A DNA stretch of 64,000 bases from Natronolimnobius baerhuensis (lineage in GTDB: Archaea > Halobacteriota > Halobacteria > Halobacteriales > Natrialbaceae). The position numbers were made by a program, and so were the translations under genes. Below the pieces are notes generated by a model. It saw only the letters and a program-made list of their open reading frames with translations. It was not told the DNA's origin and searched no databases. Shown piece by piece: positions 45,436 through 54,471 of the stretch. The stretch is from assembly GCF_002177135.1 (NCBI RefSeq), contig NZ_MWPH01000002.1, positions 1 to 64,000 on the forward strand, in the 5' to 3' direction. The number at the start of each line of letters is the position of its first letter. Positions within the stretch are counted from its first letter, which is position 1.

Positions 45436-45956
45436 CAAACATGACCGATTCAGACGGCGACAGGGGAACGCGTGATCGCGTCTCGATCCCCGAGGAGATC
45501 GAACTCCCACGACTCCTCGATTTCTACGAGCTACAGACCGCAGACCAGACGAAGATTCACGAGTTTTACGACAATCTCCGTGATGGACGGTTGACGACGA
45601 CGGAATGTCGCGACTGCGAGGCGATTCACTACCCACCACGGATCGTCTGCCCGGAGTGTACGGGAGACAACCTCGAGTACGTCGACCTGCCTCATGAGGG
45701 AGAGCTATTTACCTTCTCTGAGGTCCGAGGTGGCCTCCCGATGGGGCTGAGCGAACACGATGTCCCGTTCGTCGTCGGCGTCGTCGACCTTGGCCCGGTG
45801 AAACTGTCGGCTCGGATCGACGACGCCTCCTACGCCGACCTCGAGATCGGCGATTCGGTCGAACTGAAGATCGTCGAGATTGACGGACCGACCGATCAGG
45901 AACGAGTATTCTACCGATTCACACCCCAAGACACGAACAACGGTGAACACGAATGA
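45432..45956 (+). CDS. DUF35 OB-fold / zinc-ribbon thiolase partner
   Basis: A 174-residue protein with a rubredoxin-like zinc ribbon, CRDC (Cys59, Cys62) and CPEC (Cys73, Cys76), followed by an OB fold (EGELFTFSEVRGG onward). In archaea such proteins form complexes with thiolase and HMG-CoA synthase and help channel CoA intermediates. It overlaps the thiolase stop by ATGA and the ligase start by ATGA, so the three are one translational unit. Confidence 0.9.
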   Translation: MTNMTDSDGDRGTRDRVSIPEEIELPRLLDFYELQTADQTKIHEFYDNLRDGRLTTTECRDCEAIHYPPRIVCPECTGDNLEYVDLPHEGELFTFSEVRGGLPMGLSEHDVPFVVGVVDLGPVKLSARIDDASYADLEIGDSVELKIVEIDGPTDQERVFYRFTPQDTNNGEHE

Positions 45957-47575
45957 AAGCGTACGAACTCACGCTACAGATCATGCTCGAACGGGCCACG
46001 AACCTGTTCGGCCACAAGGAAATCGTCTCGGAAGAGCCCGACGGAACGACCCACCGGTATACGTACGACGACGCATACAACCGGATCAGCCAACTTGCCA
46101 ACGCGCTAGACGACCTCGGCGTTGATCCAGGTTCACGTCTGTCGGTGATGGCGATCAACCACCACCGCCACTTCGAACTGTACTTCGGGCTCGCCTGTAG
46201 CGGACGGAGCATCCACATGACCAACCACATGCTCCCCGACGAACACCTCGTCGAGATCGTCAACGAGGCCGAGGACGAGATCGTCTTCGTCGACCCCGCG
46301 TTCGTCGACACCATCGAGAACGTCGCCGACCAGTTCGAAACCGTCGAGCAGTACGTGATCCTCGACGACGATGTCCCAGCAACCAGTCTCGAGCCGGTTA
46401 TCGCCTACGAGGACCTACTCGAGGGCCAGGACACCGAGTACGATTGGCCAACGCTCGACGAGGACCGGGAGGCCGGCATCTGCTATACGTCCGGCACGAC
46501 CGGGCTTCCGAAGGGGGCGTCGTACTCCCACCGGGATCTCTACCTCCACACCGTCACCCACAGTCACGTCGATGTCTTTGGGATCAGCGAGAACGATACC
46601 GTGATGCCCGTTGTCCCGATGTACCACGTCAACGCCTGGGGGTTGCCCTACACCGCGACGATGTGCGGTTCGAAACTCGTCTTGCCGGGGCCAAAGACCG
46701 GTGCCGAAGAAATCGCCGAACTCATCGACCGGGAGAACGTGACCGTTACTGCTGCGGTGACGACGGTCTGGCTCGAGATGGCCGAGTTCTACGACGAGCG
46801 CGACGATGTCGAACTCGAGAGCTTAGAGCGAGTCCTCATCGGCGGCACGTCGCCGCCGGAGTGGCTCATGGAGAAATTTGACAAGGAAATCGGCGCGCCG
46901 ATCCAGCAGGGGTACGGCATGACCGAGGCCGCGCCCCACCTCGTCAACACGATGACCACCTCTGAAGTGCAGGAACTGTCCGAAAGCGAGCGCTACCAAC
47001 AGCAGATGAAACCCGGTCTCCCCGCACCCGGCGTCCAGATCCGGCTCCGGGACCCGGACGGCAAGGCAGTCCCGCACGATGGTGAGTCGACCGGCGAGAT
47101 CCAAGCGCGGTCGCCGTGGCTCATCGACGAATACTACGCCCGGCCCGATGCGACCAAACAGGCGTTTACCGACGACGGGTGGTTCAAGACTGGCGATGTC
47201 GGCGTGATCGACGGCTACGGCTACCTCGAGGTCGTCGACCGGCTCGACGACGTCATCAAGAGCGGCGGCGAGTGGATTTCCTCGCTGGAACTCGAGAACG
47301 AATTGATGGCTCACGACGCCGTTGAAGAGGCGACAGTGATCAACATCGAACACGAAAAGTGGGACGAGCGGCCAGTCGCCTACGTCGTCCAGCGTGAGGA
47401 CGTCACCGAGGACGAACTGAAAGAACACCTCTTAGAGCGGTTCCCGAAGTGGTGGCTGCCGGACCAAATTGTCTTCATCGAGTCGATTCCGAAGACGACG
47501 ACCGGCAAGTTCGACAAGAAGGTGCTGCGCGACGAGTTCGAGTCGGAGCACGGAAGGTTGCCAGTCGACCAGTAG
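45953..47575 (+). CDS. Acyl-CoA synthetase (AMP-forming, fatty/aryl acid type)
   Basis: A 540-residue adenylate-forming ligase. The phosphate loop is GICYTSGTTGLPKGASYSH (about residues 178-196), the adenine motif QGYGMTEAAP (about 320) and the hinge GWFKTGDVGVID then DRLDDVIKSGGEWIS (about 405-450); the catalytic Lys lies in TTGKFDKKVL near the C-terminus. It forms an acyl-AMP and then acyl-CoA. Gene coupling with beta-oxidation enzymes suggests that it activates the imported acid, which may be a phenylpropanoid or a medium-chain acid. The exact substrate is not readable from sequence. Confidence 0.93.
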   Translation: MKAYELTLQIMLERATNLFGHKEIVSEEPDGTTHRYTYDDAYNRISQLANALDDLGVDPGSRLSVMAINHHRHFELYFGLACSGRSIHMTNHMLPDEHLVEIVNEAEDEIVFVDPAFVDTIENVADQFETVEQYVILDDDVPATSLEPVIAYEDLLEGQDTEYDWPTLDEDREAGICYTSGTTGLPKGASYSHRDLYLHTVTHSHVDVFGISENDTVMPVVPMYHVNAWGLPYTATMCGSKLVLPGPKTGAEEIAELIDRENVTVTAAVTTVWLEMAEFYDERDDVELESLERVLIGGTSPPEWLMEKFDKEIGAPIQQGYGMTEAAPHLVNTMTTSEVQELSESERYQQQMKPGLPAPGVQIRLRDPDGKAVPHDGESTGEIQARSPWLIDEYYARPDATKQAFTDDGWFKTGDVGVIDGYGYLEVVDRLDDVIKSGGEWISSLELENELMAHDAVEEATVINIEHEKWDERPVAYVVQREDVTEDELKEHLLERFPKWWLPDQIVFIESIPKTTTGKFDKKVLRDEFESEHGRLPVDQ

Positions 47576-47693
47576 TGTGAATAGGTGGCTGATCGACCCC
47601 TTTCACTCTCCATCTCAATTCGGTTCCGGTTCCTCGTGCACCCAGCGTCGTCGACGACTGCGTCACCGCTGACTCGTGGAACGCGCCCTCGTT

Positions 47694-48758
47694 CTATCGC
47701 AGGTTTCGCCGGAAGAATCGCTCCATATCGGAGAGGGACGCGAGCGGTCCCGTTTTCGTTCGTTCGCGTGGGCCACCAGTGGAGCAGCCGCCGTGAACAG
47801 TCCTGACGGTCGCCGTTGCGGGTGGCTTGCTGGTGAGTTCCGAGTAGAATTCGTCAGACGAGTGGCCGAGTGACTCGAGTGCGTAGTACGTCGTCTCGTG
47901 ACAGCGCTCGCGAGCCGCCTCGAACATGCGTTCGCTCTGTCCGTCTCCAACAAGCTCGTCCCCAGTGCCGTGGTAGAGCAAGAGCGGTGGGTCGTCCGAA
48001 TCGAGGTACTCAATGGGACTGGCGTATTTCCCGGCGTCCGGATTGTCTGCAATCGTTTCGCCGACGAGTTGCGACTCGGGCGAGTCCGCTTCTTCGTAGG
48101 GCATGTCACTTTCCGGCGGCGCAGTTTCGACCATCTTGTGGAGGGCCATGATCCCATACCACGACGCCGCGGCTTGGACATCGCTCGAGTACTCGGCGTA
48201 CGGTCCGTCGCCTGCAAATTCTTCGACGTCGTTCGTGACGCCGGCCAGTGCAGCGAGGTGACCTCCAGCAGACGCGCCCCAGGTTCCGATGGCAGTCGGA
48301 TCGAGGCCGTATTCGTCAGCGTGGGCTCGCAGCCACTGAATTGCGGCGTTGACGTCGTGAATCTGTGCTGGGAAGATCGCTTCCGAGATGAAACGGTACT
48401 CGATGCTGGCAACGGCAAACCCTGCTTTCGCAAACTGTTCGAACAGCTGTTGTTCTCCGTCCTTCGTTCCGAACATCCACATCCCGCCGTGCATGTACAC
48501 GATTACGGGAACTGGATGGGGAGTTCGTTGTTCTGGGAGGTACAGATCAAGTCGAAGTTCGCCCTCGCTGTGGCTCTGGTGATCGACCGCCGGCCGTTCG
48601 ACGTACGTGAGGTTCTGATAACGTTCAACCTCTCTCGCAGGAGTAGCCGGTTGGCTCGCTGCACTACCCGTTGACAGGACAATACTTGCTCCGGCGATAC
48701 CGAGCCCTCGAAGAACTGCTCTCCGAGAGGTTCCGTTCCTCTCATCGATATTGGTCAT
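47694..48758 (-). CDS. Tat-exported alpha/beta hydrolase (esterase, acetyl-esterase type)
   Basis: A 354-residue hydrolase with a Tat signal (SRRAVLRGLGIAGASIV, ending before ASQPA), so it acts outside the membrane. The core has MHGGMW (oxyanion hole), WGASAGGHLAALA (nucleophile Ser), the acid in YHGTGDELV and the His in SLGHSSDEF. A C-terminal tail of about 45 residues, basic and Ser/Thr/Arg-rich, has no match in the fold and may be an extension after a lost stop. The start ATG at 48758 was preferred to a GTG at 48767. In this neighbourhood it could free an aromatic acid from an ester outside the cell. Confidence 0.88.
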   Translation of the reverse strand: MTNIDERNGTSRRAVLRGLGIAGASIVLSTGSAASQPATPAREVERYQNLTYVERPAVDHQSHSEGELRLDLYLPEQRTPHPVPVIVYMHGGMWMFGTKDGEQQLFEQFAKAGFAVASIEYRFISEAIFPAQIHDVNAAIQWLRAHADEYGLDPTAIGTWGASAGGHLAALAGVTNDVEEFAGDGPYAEYSSDVQAAASWYGIMALHKMVETAPPESDMPYEEADSPESQLVGETIADNPDAGKYASPIEYLDSDDPPLLLYHGTGDELVGDGQSERMFEAARERCHETTYYALESLGHSSDEFYSELTSKPPATATVRTVHGGCSTGGPRERTKTGPLASLSDMERFFRRNLR

Positions 48759-48941
48759 CGTCTTCACATATGTTCGATGTTCCTCTTACACATATTCCTT
48801 GAGGACAGTCTCAGAATCAGCGACAGAGAATCGGGGAGGAGTATTCGGCGAAATGGTCGATGCCCCGTCATCGTCCGCGAAACACTGCTGACGACTGGTT
48901 CTCGTCTGTCACCTAAATCAAAGCAAAAACGGTGACCGCTC

Positions 48942-49799
48942 TCAACCGGGTAGCTCGCGACCGTAGAGTCCCGTTGGTTTGACCAGCAACACAATGATGA
49001 TCACCAGTAGCGCCGTCATCCCGCTGAGTCGCGGCGAAACGGCGGAGATGGTAAACACCTCGAGGAAGCCGATGATGTACGCGGCGATGACGCTCCCGCG
49101 GATCGAGCCGATACCACCGAGGATGACGATAGCGAACGCCAGAACGAGCGGCGTCATCCCCATATCCCACGACGCGGCCCGGAACGATCCGTAGAGCACA
49201 CCGGCGGAGCCGGCGAGGACGCCGGCCAGCGCCCACGTCAGGAGTGTGATGTTGTCGGTCTTGATCCCGACTAGCGCGGCACCCCGCTCGTTCATGCTGG
49301 TGGCGATAATCGCTTGGCCGGTCTTCGTGTAGTTGACGAAGCCGAAGAGGGCGCCGATGAACACCCACGAGAGGACGAATATCAACAGGTTGTTGTACAG
49401 GAACGAGACGCCGGCGATTGACGTCGTACCGCCCAGTAACGATGGAACCGATCTCGGTTCGGAGCCGATAATCGCGAGGAAGCTGTATTCGACGACGAAC
49501 CACGCCAACAGCGTGAGGATCAACACGTTCACCGGATTATCGATGTGTCGGACGAACACCCGGTACAAGACGACGTGGAAGAGCGCTCCCGTGACGGTCG
49601 CCGCCGCTAGTCCAACCCAGACACCGCCGCCGAGACCGGCGACGTACCAGGCGGTAAACGCTCCAATCGTGATCGTCCCGCCGTGTGCCAGGTTTGCCTG
49701 ACCGGCGACGCCGAAGATGAGCGTGAACCCCATCGCGATAAGGGCGTACAACGATCCGAGGACGATCGTATTCGCACCGATGCTAACGATGTCAACCAT
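48942..49799 (-). CDS. livH: Branched-chain-type ABC transporter permease, LivH family
   Basis: A 285-residue inner-membrane permease with about eight helices. It begins DIVSIGANTIVLGSLYALIAMG, followed by GQANLAHGGTI, and has the LGGIGSIRGSVIAAYIIG segment, both typical of LivH. It pairs with the LivM at 51349. In bacteria this family transports branched-chain amino acids and, in many catabolic clusters, aromatic acids and related compounds. It is three bases from the solute-binding protein gene in the same direction. Confidence 0.92.
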   Translation of the reverse strand: MVDIVSIGANTIVLGSLYALIAMGFTLIFGVAGQANLAHGGTITIGAFTAWYVAGLGGGVWVGLAAATVTGALFHVVLYRVFVRHIDNPVNVLILTLLAWFVVEYSFLAIIGSEPRSVPSLLGGTTSIAGVSFLYNNLLIFVLSWVFIGALFGFVNYTKTGQAIIATSMNERGAALVGIKTDNITLLTWALAGVLAGSAGVLYGSFRAASWDMGMTPLVLAFAIVILGGIGSIRGSVIAAYIIGFLEVFTISAVSPRLSGMTALLVIIIVLLVKPTGLYGRELPG

Positions 49800-49802
49800 A
49801 TA

Positions 49803-51092
49803 TTAGAACCACGGCGGCTCTTGGTAGTCCGCAGTGGCCAACCCGTCGGGATGGATGACTTCCTGGATGCCCTCTCCATCCTGTTCTTGCCACTGGAAGT
49901 TGATTCGCTGGAGGTAGCCCTCGCCAAACCGTGCGTCGTGTGGGAACTCGTGGTCTTGGTCGTTGAACTCGATTACACCGCGTGTGCCCTCATAGGACGC
50001 CTCAGCCAGTGCCGGAACGATGTCCTCAGCATCCGTCGTGTCCTCCTGTTCGACGACTTCGGCCCACATCATGAGGCCGTCGTACGTCGCGTACGAGAAG
50101 GCGTCGTTCGGGTAGACATCGAACTCGTCGTTGTATCGTTCCGCGAAGTCAGCTGTCTGATCGGTGAGGTCAGCAGTGTGAACCGCGGGCGCATTACTAA
50201 TCGCAAACTCGTTATCCCCATCGAACGACTCGTAGGACCCCGGGTCGATGATCTGTGAAATCTGGCCGCACATCGCGAACTCACGTTCCTCTTCTCGCCA
50301 CTGGATCATCGCCGGCCCGGCAGTGTGAGCCTGTGCCATGACGACGGCGTCTGCGTCCTCGCTCTCGATGTTGTCGAACAGCGGCGTGAAGTTCTCCGTA
50401 TCGGATGGATATCGTTGGTTGTACACGACCTCGAGGCCAGCGTCCTCGATCATATCAGGAAGGTCGTTCGAGAATGACTGCGTCCACTCGTATTCCTCGG
50501 CGAGGATGGCGATTCGTTCCCAGTCCTCTTCGTCTTGCATGTGTCCAGCGAGGTCTGTGATCGATTCGATCCAGTGGGTGGCGTTCCCGTACGGGCGGAA
50601 CTGATACTTGTACTGCTCGTAGTCGTCTGCGAGCATTTCAGCAATTGTCGGTGAGGTGTGACCGCCGCTCATGTGAATCGTTTGGTGGTCGGCGATATCG
50701 GACATGAGACCGGTCATCACCTCCGTCTGGAACACGCCAGCAGTGATGTCGACGTTGTCGTCGGTGACGAACTCCAGATAGCGATCACTGGCAGTCGAGG
50801 CCGACCCTTGTGTGTTCGAGACGAGCAATTCGACATCCTCGCCGAGGATGCCGCCATCGTCGTTGAGGTCGGAAACAGCCAGTTCAGCAGCCTGCTCCTG
50901 CGCGGTCCCCTGTGGTGCGCTGCCCGGCTCGAATGCCAAGAGGCCGATTGTGATACTGTCACTGCCGCCGTTGTCTGATCCCCCAATACACCCCGCGAGC
51001 GAGACGGTCGCACCCGCCCCCGCGAGTCCGACAAACTGCCGTCTACTCATTCGTCTTACACTATCGGTGCTGTGCACGCGATTACCACGCAT
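49803..51092 (-). CDS. livK: ABC transporter solute-binding lipoprotein, LivK family
   Basis: A 429-residue lipoprotein: Tat motif in MSRRQFVGLAG, lipobox LAGC (about Cys36), then a type I periplasmic-binding fold (ITIGLLAFEPGSA through AAELAVSDLNDDGGILG). The substrate pocket cannot be read directly. It lies three bases before livH in the operon and divergent from livMGF, a complete five-gene importer. Two starts are possible, 51092 and 51050, both leaving the signal intact. Confidence 0.92.
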   Translation of the reverse strand: MRGNRVHSTDSVRRMSRRQFVGLAGAGATVSLAGCIGGSDNGGSDSITIGLLAFEPGSAPQGTAQEQAAELAVSDLNDDGGILGEDVELLVSNTQGSASTASDRYLEFVTDDNVDITAGVFQTEVMTGLMSDIADHQTIHMSGGHTSPTIAEMLADDYEQYKYQFRPYGNATHWIESITDLAGHMQDEEDWERIAILAEEYEWTQSFSNDLPDMIEDAGLEVVYNQRYPSDTENFTPLFDNIESEDADAVVMAQAHTAGPAMIQWREEEREFAMCGQISQIIDPGSYESFDGDNEFAISNAPAVHTADLTDQTADFAERYNDEFDVYPNDAFSYATYDGLMMWAEVVEQEDTTDAEDIVPALAEASYEGTRGVIEFNDQDHEFPHDARFGEGYLQRINFQWQEQDGEGIQEVIHPDGLATADYQEPPWF

Positions 51093-51348
51093 ATGAAGTG
51101 AGTATTTCTAATAGCAGATAAAATTATTGATGATCAATTGCCAGTAATCCGCTGACAGTGATTGCGATATCTCAGTTCAAATGGTATACAGCCGCTTTAG
51201 ATGGTCTCTCACAGTAGATTTTAGGAGGGGCACTGGTATGGAACCCGACGCTTCGGCTGTTACTAATACAGATGCACCGTGTGCGTAGACCGGGAGAAAA
51301 ATATATGGAGGTGGGTTTGGACGTATACGGTAGAAGGCAAGTGATTAC
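51093..51348. promoter_or_regulatory. Divergent promoter region of the Liv-type importer
   Basis: The 256 bases between livK and livM hold the two promoters. For livK an A/T-rich TAAAATTATT (51119-51128) lies about 27-36 bp before its ATG as read on the minus strand. For livM an AAAATATATGG element (51298-51308) lies about 45 bp upstream of its ATG. A shared regulator could act on both halves. Confidence 0.5.
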
Positions 51349-52404
51349 ATGACACGGGTAGACCTCGAACCACGATATCTCGTCGGCATCGCATGCGTCA
51401 TTGGGTTGCTTTCAGCGCCCCTGCTCATGCCGATACTCACACTCAGACAGCTCACCGCAGCGTTGTTTCTTGGCATGTTCGCGATGAGTTGGGACTACGT
51501 CTCCGGGTACACGGGACAGCTGAGTTTCGGTCACAGCATGTTCTTTGGGATCGGCGGCTATACTGCGGCAGTCCTCAACCTCGAACTCGGCATCAGTCCG
51601 CTACTGGGGATTTTGATCGGAACAATCGCAGCTGGGATCGCGGGGATCATCGTCGGCTACCCGGCGCTTCGCCTCAAGGGGCCGTATCTGGGGCTTATTA
51701 CGTTGATCGCGCCAATCGTGCTCGTTCAAATCGTTAATATCTTCCCTGGTACCCTCGGTGGTGATGCCGGGCTCCCGAGTCCGGCGGGACTGATTCCAGT
51801 CGACGATACCATCGCTGTCCTCTCGACGATTGGGTTCGAGACGTCGTTTGAACACCAGACGGTCGTCTACTACTATGTCGCGCTCTTCCTGTTTCTGGCC
51901 ATCTACGCGCTCTTCTACGTGTTCACACGCTCGTATATCGGCTCGATCTTCACAGCGATCCGCGAGGATGAGGACGCGGTCCGATCCTCCGGGATCAACG
52001 TTGCGAAGTTCAAGGTGTTCGCGTTTACGATGAGTGGCACCATCGGTGGACTCGCTGGAGCCGCGTTCGTCCACACACCCGTCGGCGAGCCTAGCGTCGG
52101 TGAACTGCTCTATATCGTCGTCAGTATCGAAGTCGTTATCGTCAGCATCCTCGGTGGAATGGGGACGATCACCGGCCCCGCAGTGGCGGGCATCGCCTAC
52201 TACTTCGTCCGAGACGCACTCCAGACCAGCAGTCTGACGATTCCGCTGCTTGACGTCACGGTCGGACATATCTCGATGGTCCTGTTTTTCAGCCTCGCAC
52301 TGCTGATTCTGTTCTTCCTGCCGAAGGGGATCCTTCCATGGCTCGAGGACCTGAGCCACGAACTCGCCGAACGACGAACCGACCAAACTGAGCCAACCTC
52401 TTGA
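51349..52404 (+). CDS. livM: Branched-chain-type ABC transporter permease, LivM family
   Basis: A 351-residue permease with about ten helices. MSWDYVSGYTGQLSFGHSMF is the LivM hallmark and RLKGPYLGLITL follows; the cytoplasmic loop SIFTAIREDEDAVRSSGINV contacts the ATPase. It is followed by the ATPase genes livG and livF, which start 11 bp after its stop and directly adjacent, respectively. Confidence 0.93.
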   Translation: MTRVDLEPRYLVGIACVIGLLSAPLLMPILTLRQLTAALFLGMFAMSWDYVSGYTGQLSFGHSMFFGIGGYTAAVLNLELGISPLLGILIGTIAAGIAGIIVGYPALRLKGPYLGLITLIAPIVLVQIVNIFPGTLGGDAGLPSPAGLIPVDDTIAVLSTIGFETSFEHQTVVYYYVALFLFLAIYALFYVFTRSYIGSIFTAIREDEDAVRSSGINVAKFKVFAFTMSGTIGGLAGAAFVHTPVGEPSVGELLYIVVSIEVVIVSILGGMGTITGPAVAGIAYYFVRDALQTSSLTIPLLDVTVGHISMVLFFSLALLILFFLPKGILPWLEDLSHELAERRTDQTEPTS

Positions 52405-52415
52405 CACACGTACTA

Positions 52416-53192
52416 ATGAGTACTCATTCAACACAGTCGACCGGCGACGAGGGACAGACGGACGACGTTCTCCGACTCGAGGACGTCACGAAACAGTTCG
52501 GGAACGTCACTGCGGTAGATAACCTCTCGTTTGCCGTTCGTGAGGGGGAAATCCTCGGATTCATCGGTCCGAACGGCGCTGGCAAATCGACCACGTTCGA
52601 CTGCGTCTCAGGGACGATGGCACCAACAGACGGAACAATCTACTATCGCGGCGAGGACGTAACCGGACGGCCACAACACGAACTCGTCAAAGCGGGGATC
52701 GCACGGACGTACCAGACGTTCCGACCGCTGAACGATAGAACCGTCCTCGAGAACGTCGCGCTCTCACAGGTTCCCGACTCGCTGTTCTCGCGTTCGGACT
52801 TTCGCGCCGATACTGAAGAACAGACACGGGAAATCTGCGAACGGGTCGGCCTTGGTGACGTCACGTCCCAGATGCCCGATGAACTCCCTCACGCGGGACT
52901 GCTCCGACTCGAGATCGGGCGCGCGCTTGGGACGGAACCGGACCTACTGCTGGTCGATGAGCCGTTTGCCGGGCTCACGACGGAGGAGATCGAACGCACC
53001 GCCGACCTGTTCACCTCGCTTCGTGACGATGGCATGACGCTGGTCGTAATCGATCACAACATGCACGGCCTGCTCGAACTCGTCGACCGCGTCATCGTCA
53101 TCTCGTTCGGCGAGAAGATTGCTGCGGGGACACCGGCAGAGATCCGAAACGATCCGACCGTTCAGGAGGCGTACCTCGGAGGTGAGTTGTAG
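52416..53192 (+). CDS. livG: Branched-chain-type ABC transporter ATPase, LivG family
   Basis: A 258-residue ATPase. Walker A is GPNGAGKST, Walker B LLLVDEPFAGL and the switch His lies in VVIDHNM. The signature loop reads LPHAGLLRLEIGRAL in place of the usual SGGQ/YGQQ-type motif, so ATP contact from this side may be atypical. The ATG at 52416 was chosen over TTG 52401. The stop is immediately followed by the livF start. Confidence 0.92.
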   Translation: MSTHSTQSTGDEGQTDDVLRLEDVTKQFGNVTAVDNLSFAVREGEILGFIGPNGAGKSTTFDCVSGTMAPTDGTIYYRGEDVTGRPQHELVKAGIARTYQTFRPLNDRTVLENVALSQVPDSLFSRSDFRADTEEQTREICERVGLGDVTSQMPDELPHAGLLRLEIGRALGTEPDLLLVDEPFAGLTTEEIERTADLFTSLRDDGMTLVVIDHNMHGLLELVDRVIVISFGEKIAAGTPAEIRNDPTVQEAYLGGEL

Positions 53193-53897
53193 ATGACTGA
53201 CTCACTGCTTTCGGTGTCGGACCTCACGGTTTCGTACGGCAAGGTGACGGCACTCAAGGGTATCGACATCGACGTCAAATCGGGCGAGACCATCGGTGTG
53301 ATCGGTCCAAACGGTGCCGGCAAGTCGACGCTCGTCGATGCGATCAGCGGCTTTCTCGACTACGAGGGCTCGATCACCTATCGCGGCCAGGAGATTGCCG
53401 GGTCGTCGACGCAAACGCTCGTCGAAAACGGCCTGTTCTACTGCACCGAGCGCCGAGACCTGTTTGGCCAGATGAGCGTCGAACAGAACCTCCGACTCGG
53501 CTCGTACCTGAACAATGGCGGCGAGGATGAGCGTCTCGCAGAAGTCTTCGAGCTCTTTCCGCGCTTAGAGGAACGCCGATCTCAGGAAGCCGAAAGCCTG
53601 AGTGGCGGCGAACAGCAGATGCTCTCACTTGGGAGAGGGCTGATGAGCGATCCTGATTTCTTGATTTTGGACGAACCGTCTATCGGGCTCGCTCCAGTCG
53701 TCCTCGAGGACATCAGCGAAGCGCTGACTGCCATCACCGAACTTGACGTGACGGTGTTGCTCTGCGAGCAGAACATCACGTTCGCGCTCGAACACGCCGA
53801 CCGGCTTTACCTCCTCGAGAACGGTGCGGTCCGTCGCTCTGGAGCGACCGAGTCGCTCCAATCCGACGAGTTCGTCGAATCCTATATCGGGGGCTAA
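53193..53897 (+). CDS. livF: Branched-chain-type ABC transporter ATPase, LivF family
   Basis: A 234-residue ATPase with standard motifs: Walker A GPNGAGKST, signature LSGGEQQMLSLGRGL, Walker B FLILDEPSIGLAP and the switch region CEQNITFALEHADR. The family-typical YCTERRDLFGQMSVEQNL is present. It starts directly after the livG stop, so the two ATPases are made together and form the heterodimer of the importer. Confidence 0.94.
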   Translation: MTDSLLSVSDLTVSYGKVTALKGIDIDVKSGETIGVIGPNGAGKSTLVDAISGFLDYEGSITYRGQEIAGSSTQTLVENGLFYCTERRDLFGQMSVEQNLRLGSYLNNGGEDERLAEVFELFPRLEERRSQEAESLSGGEQQMLSLGRGLMSDPDFLILDEPSIGLAPVVLEDISEALTAITELDVTVLLCEQNITFALEHADRLYLLENGAVRRSGATESLQSDEFVESYIGG

Positions 53898-54471
53898 GCG
53901 AGCCGGAACTGGCATCAATTTTGCAGATTACTGTTTTGAGTGGCAGAACCGATGATGTTCGTATTCGTCTATTACTAGTAGACACGTTGATTTTCGAACT
54001 ATTCGTTTGGTGGCGCACTCTCTCTGTGCTGACCGGTGAGGATGGGGCCCTCGCGTGTTGCAAGTACGCAATTATAGTGACAACTGCAACTGGTTACACC
54101 TGATCGCACAGTAGCTGTTTGACAGGTGTACAGTGACTTACAGTGGCTACTATAGGCGTGTGTATCAGCTTGGTTCATTTACGGTGATCCCTGGGGCAGC
54201 AGTCTATAATTGTCTATCGTGAAGTCCGTCTACTATTCTTGGCCACACGATCCCCGTTGATTTGGAGGCGCACTAGTTAGGTTCGTATTGGTCGCCGAGA
54301 GAATTACACCAGTACGTTCGTAATAATTTTCCGGAGACACGCGTATCTGGCAGGCAATAGGCGTCTAACTATCATAGACAGAGCAAATACCGACTGGTTC
54401 TGTGTGCAGAATTAGAAATTGCGTCTAACAGTATCGGACGGTTTATCACTGTCGACAATGATGGTTCGTCC
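53898..54471. other. Intergenic region upstream of the second IclR gene
   Basis: No gene is visible in 574 bases; only short non-coding-like frames occur. The last 115 bases hold the two repeated GCGTCTAAC boxes and the promoter of the IclR gene. Confidence 0.5.
54361..54439. promoter_or_regulatory. Two direct repeats in the IclR promoter, candidate operators
   Basis: GCGTCTAACTATCATAGAC starts at 54361 and GCGTCTAACAGTATCGGAC at 54421, exactly 60 bp apart and 33 bp before the ATG at 54472 for the second copy. The first also contains a dyad, GTCTA-actatca-TAGAC (54363-54379). The arrangement fits autoregulation by the IclR protein downstream. Confidence 0.5.

Noticed and set aside
45953-47575. 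Ligase as a specific benzoate- or 4-hydroxybenzoate-CoA ligase
   Set aside because: Only general adenylate-forming motifs can be read; the pocket residues do not allow a specific substrate call.
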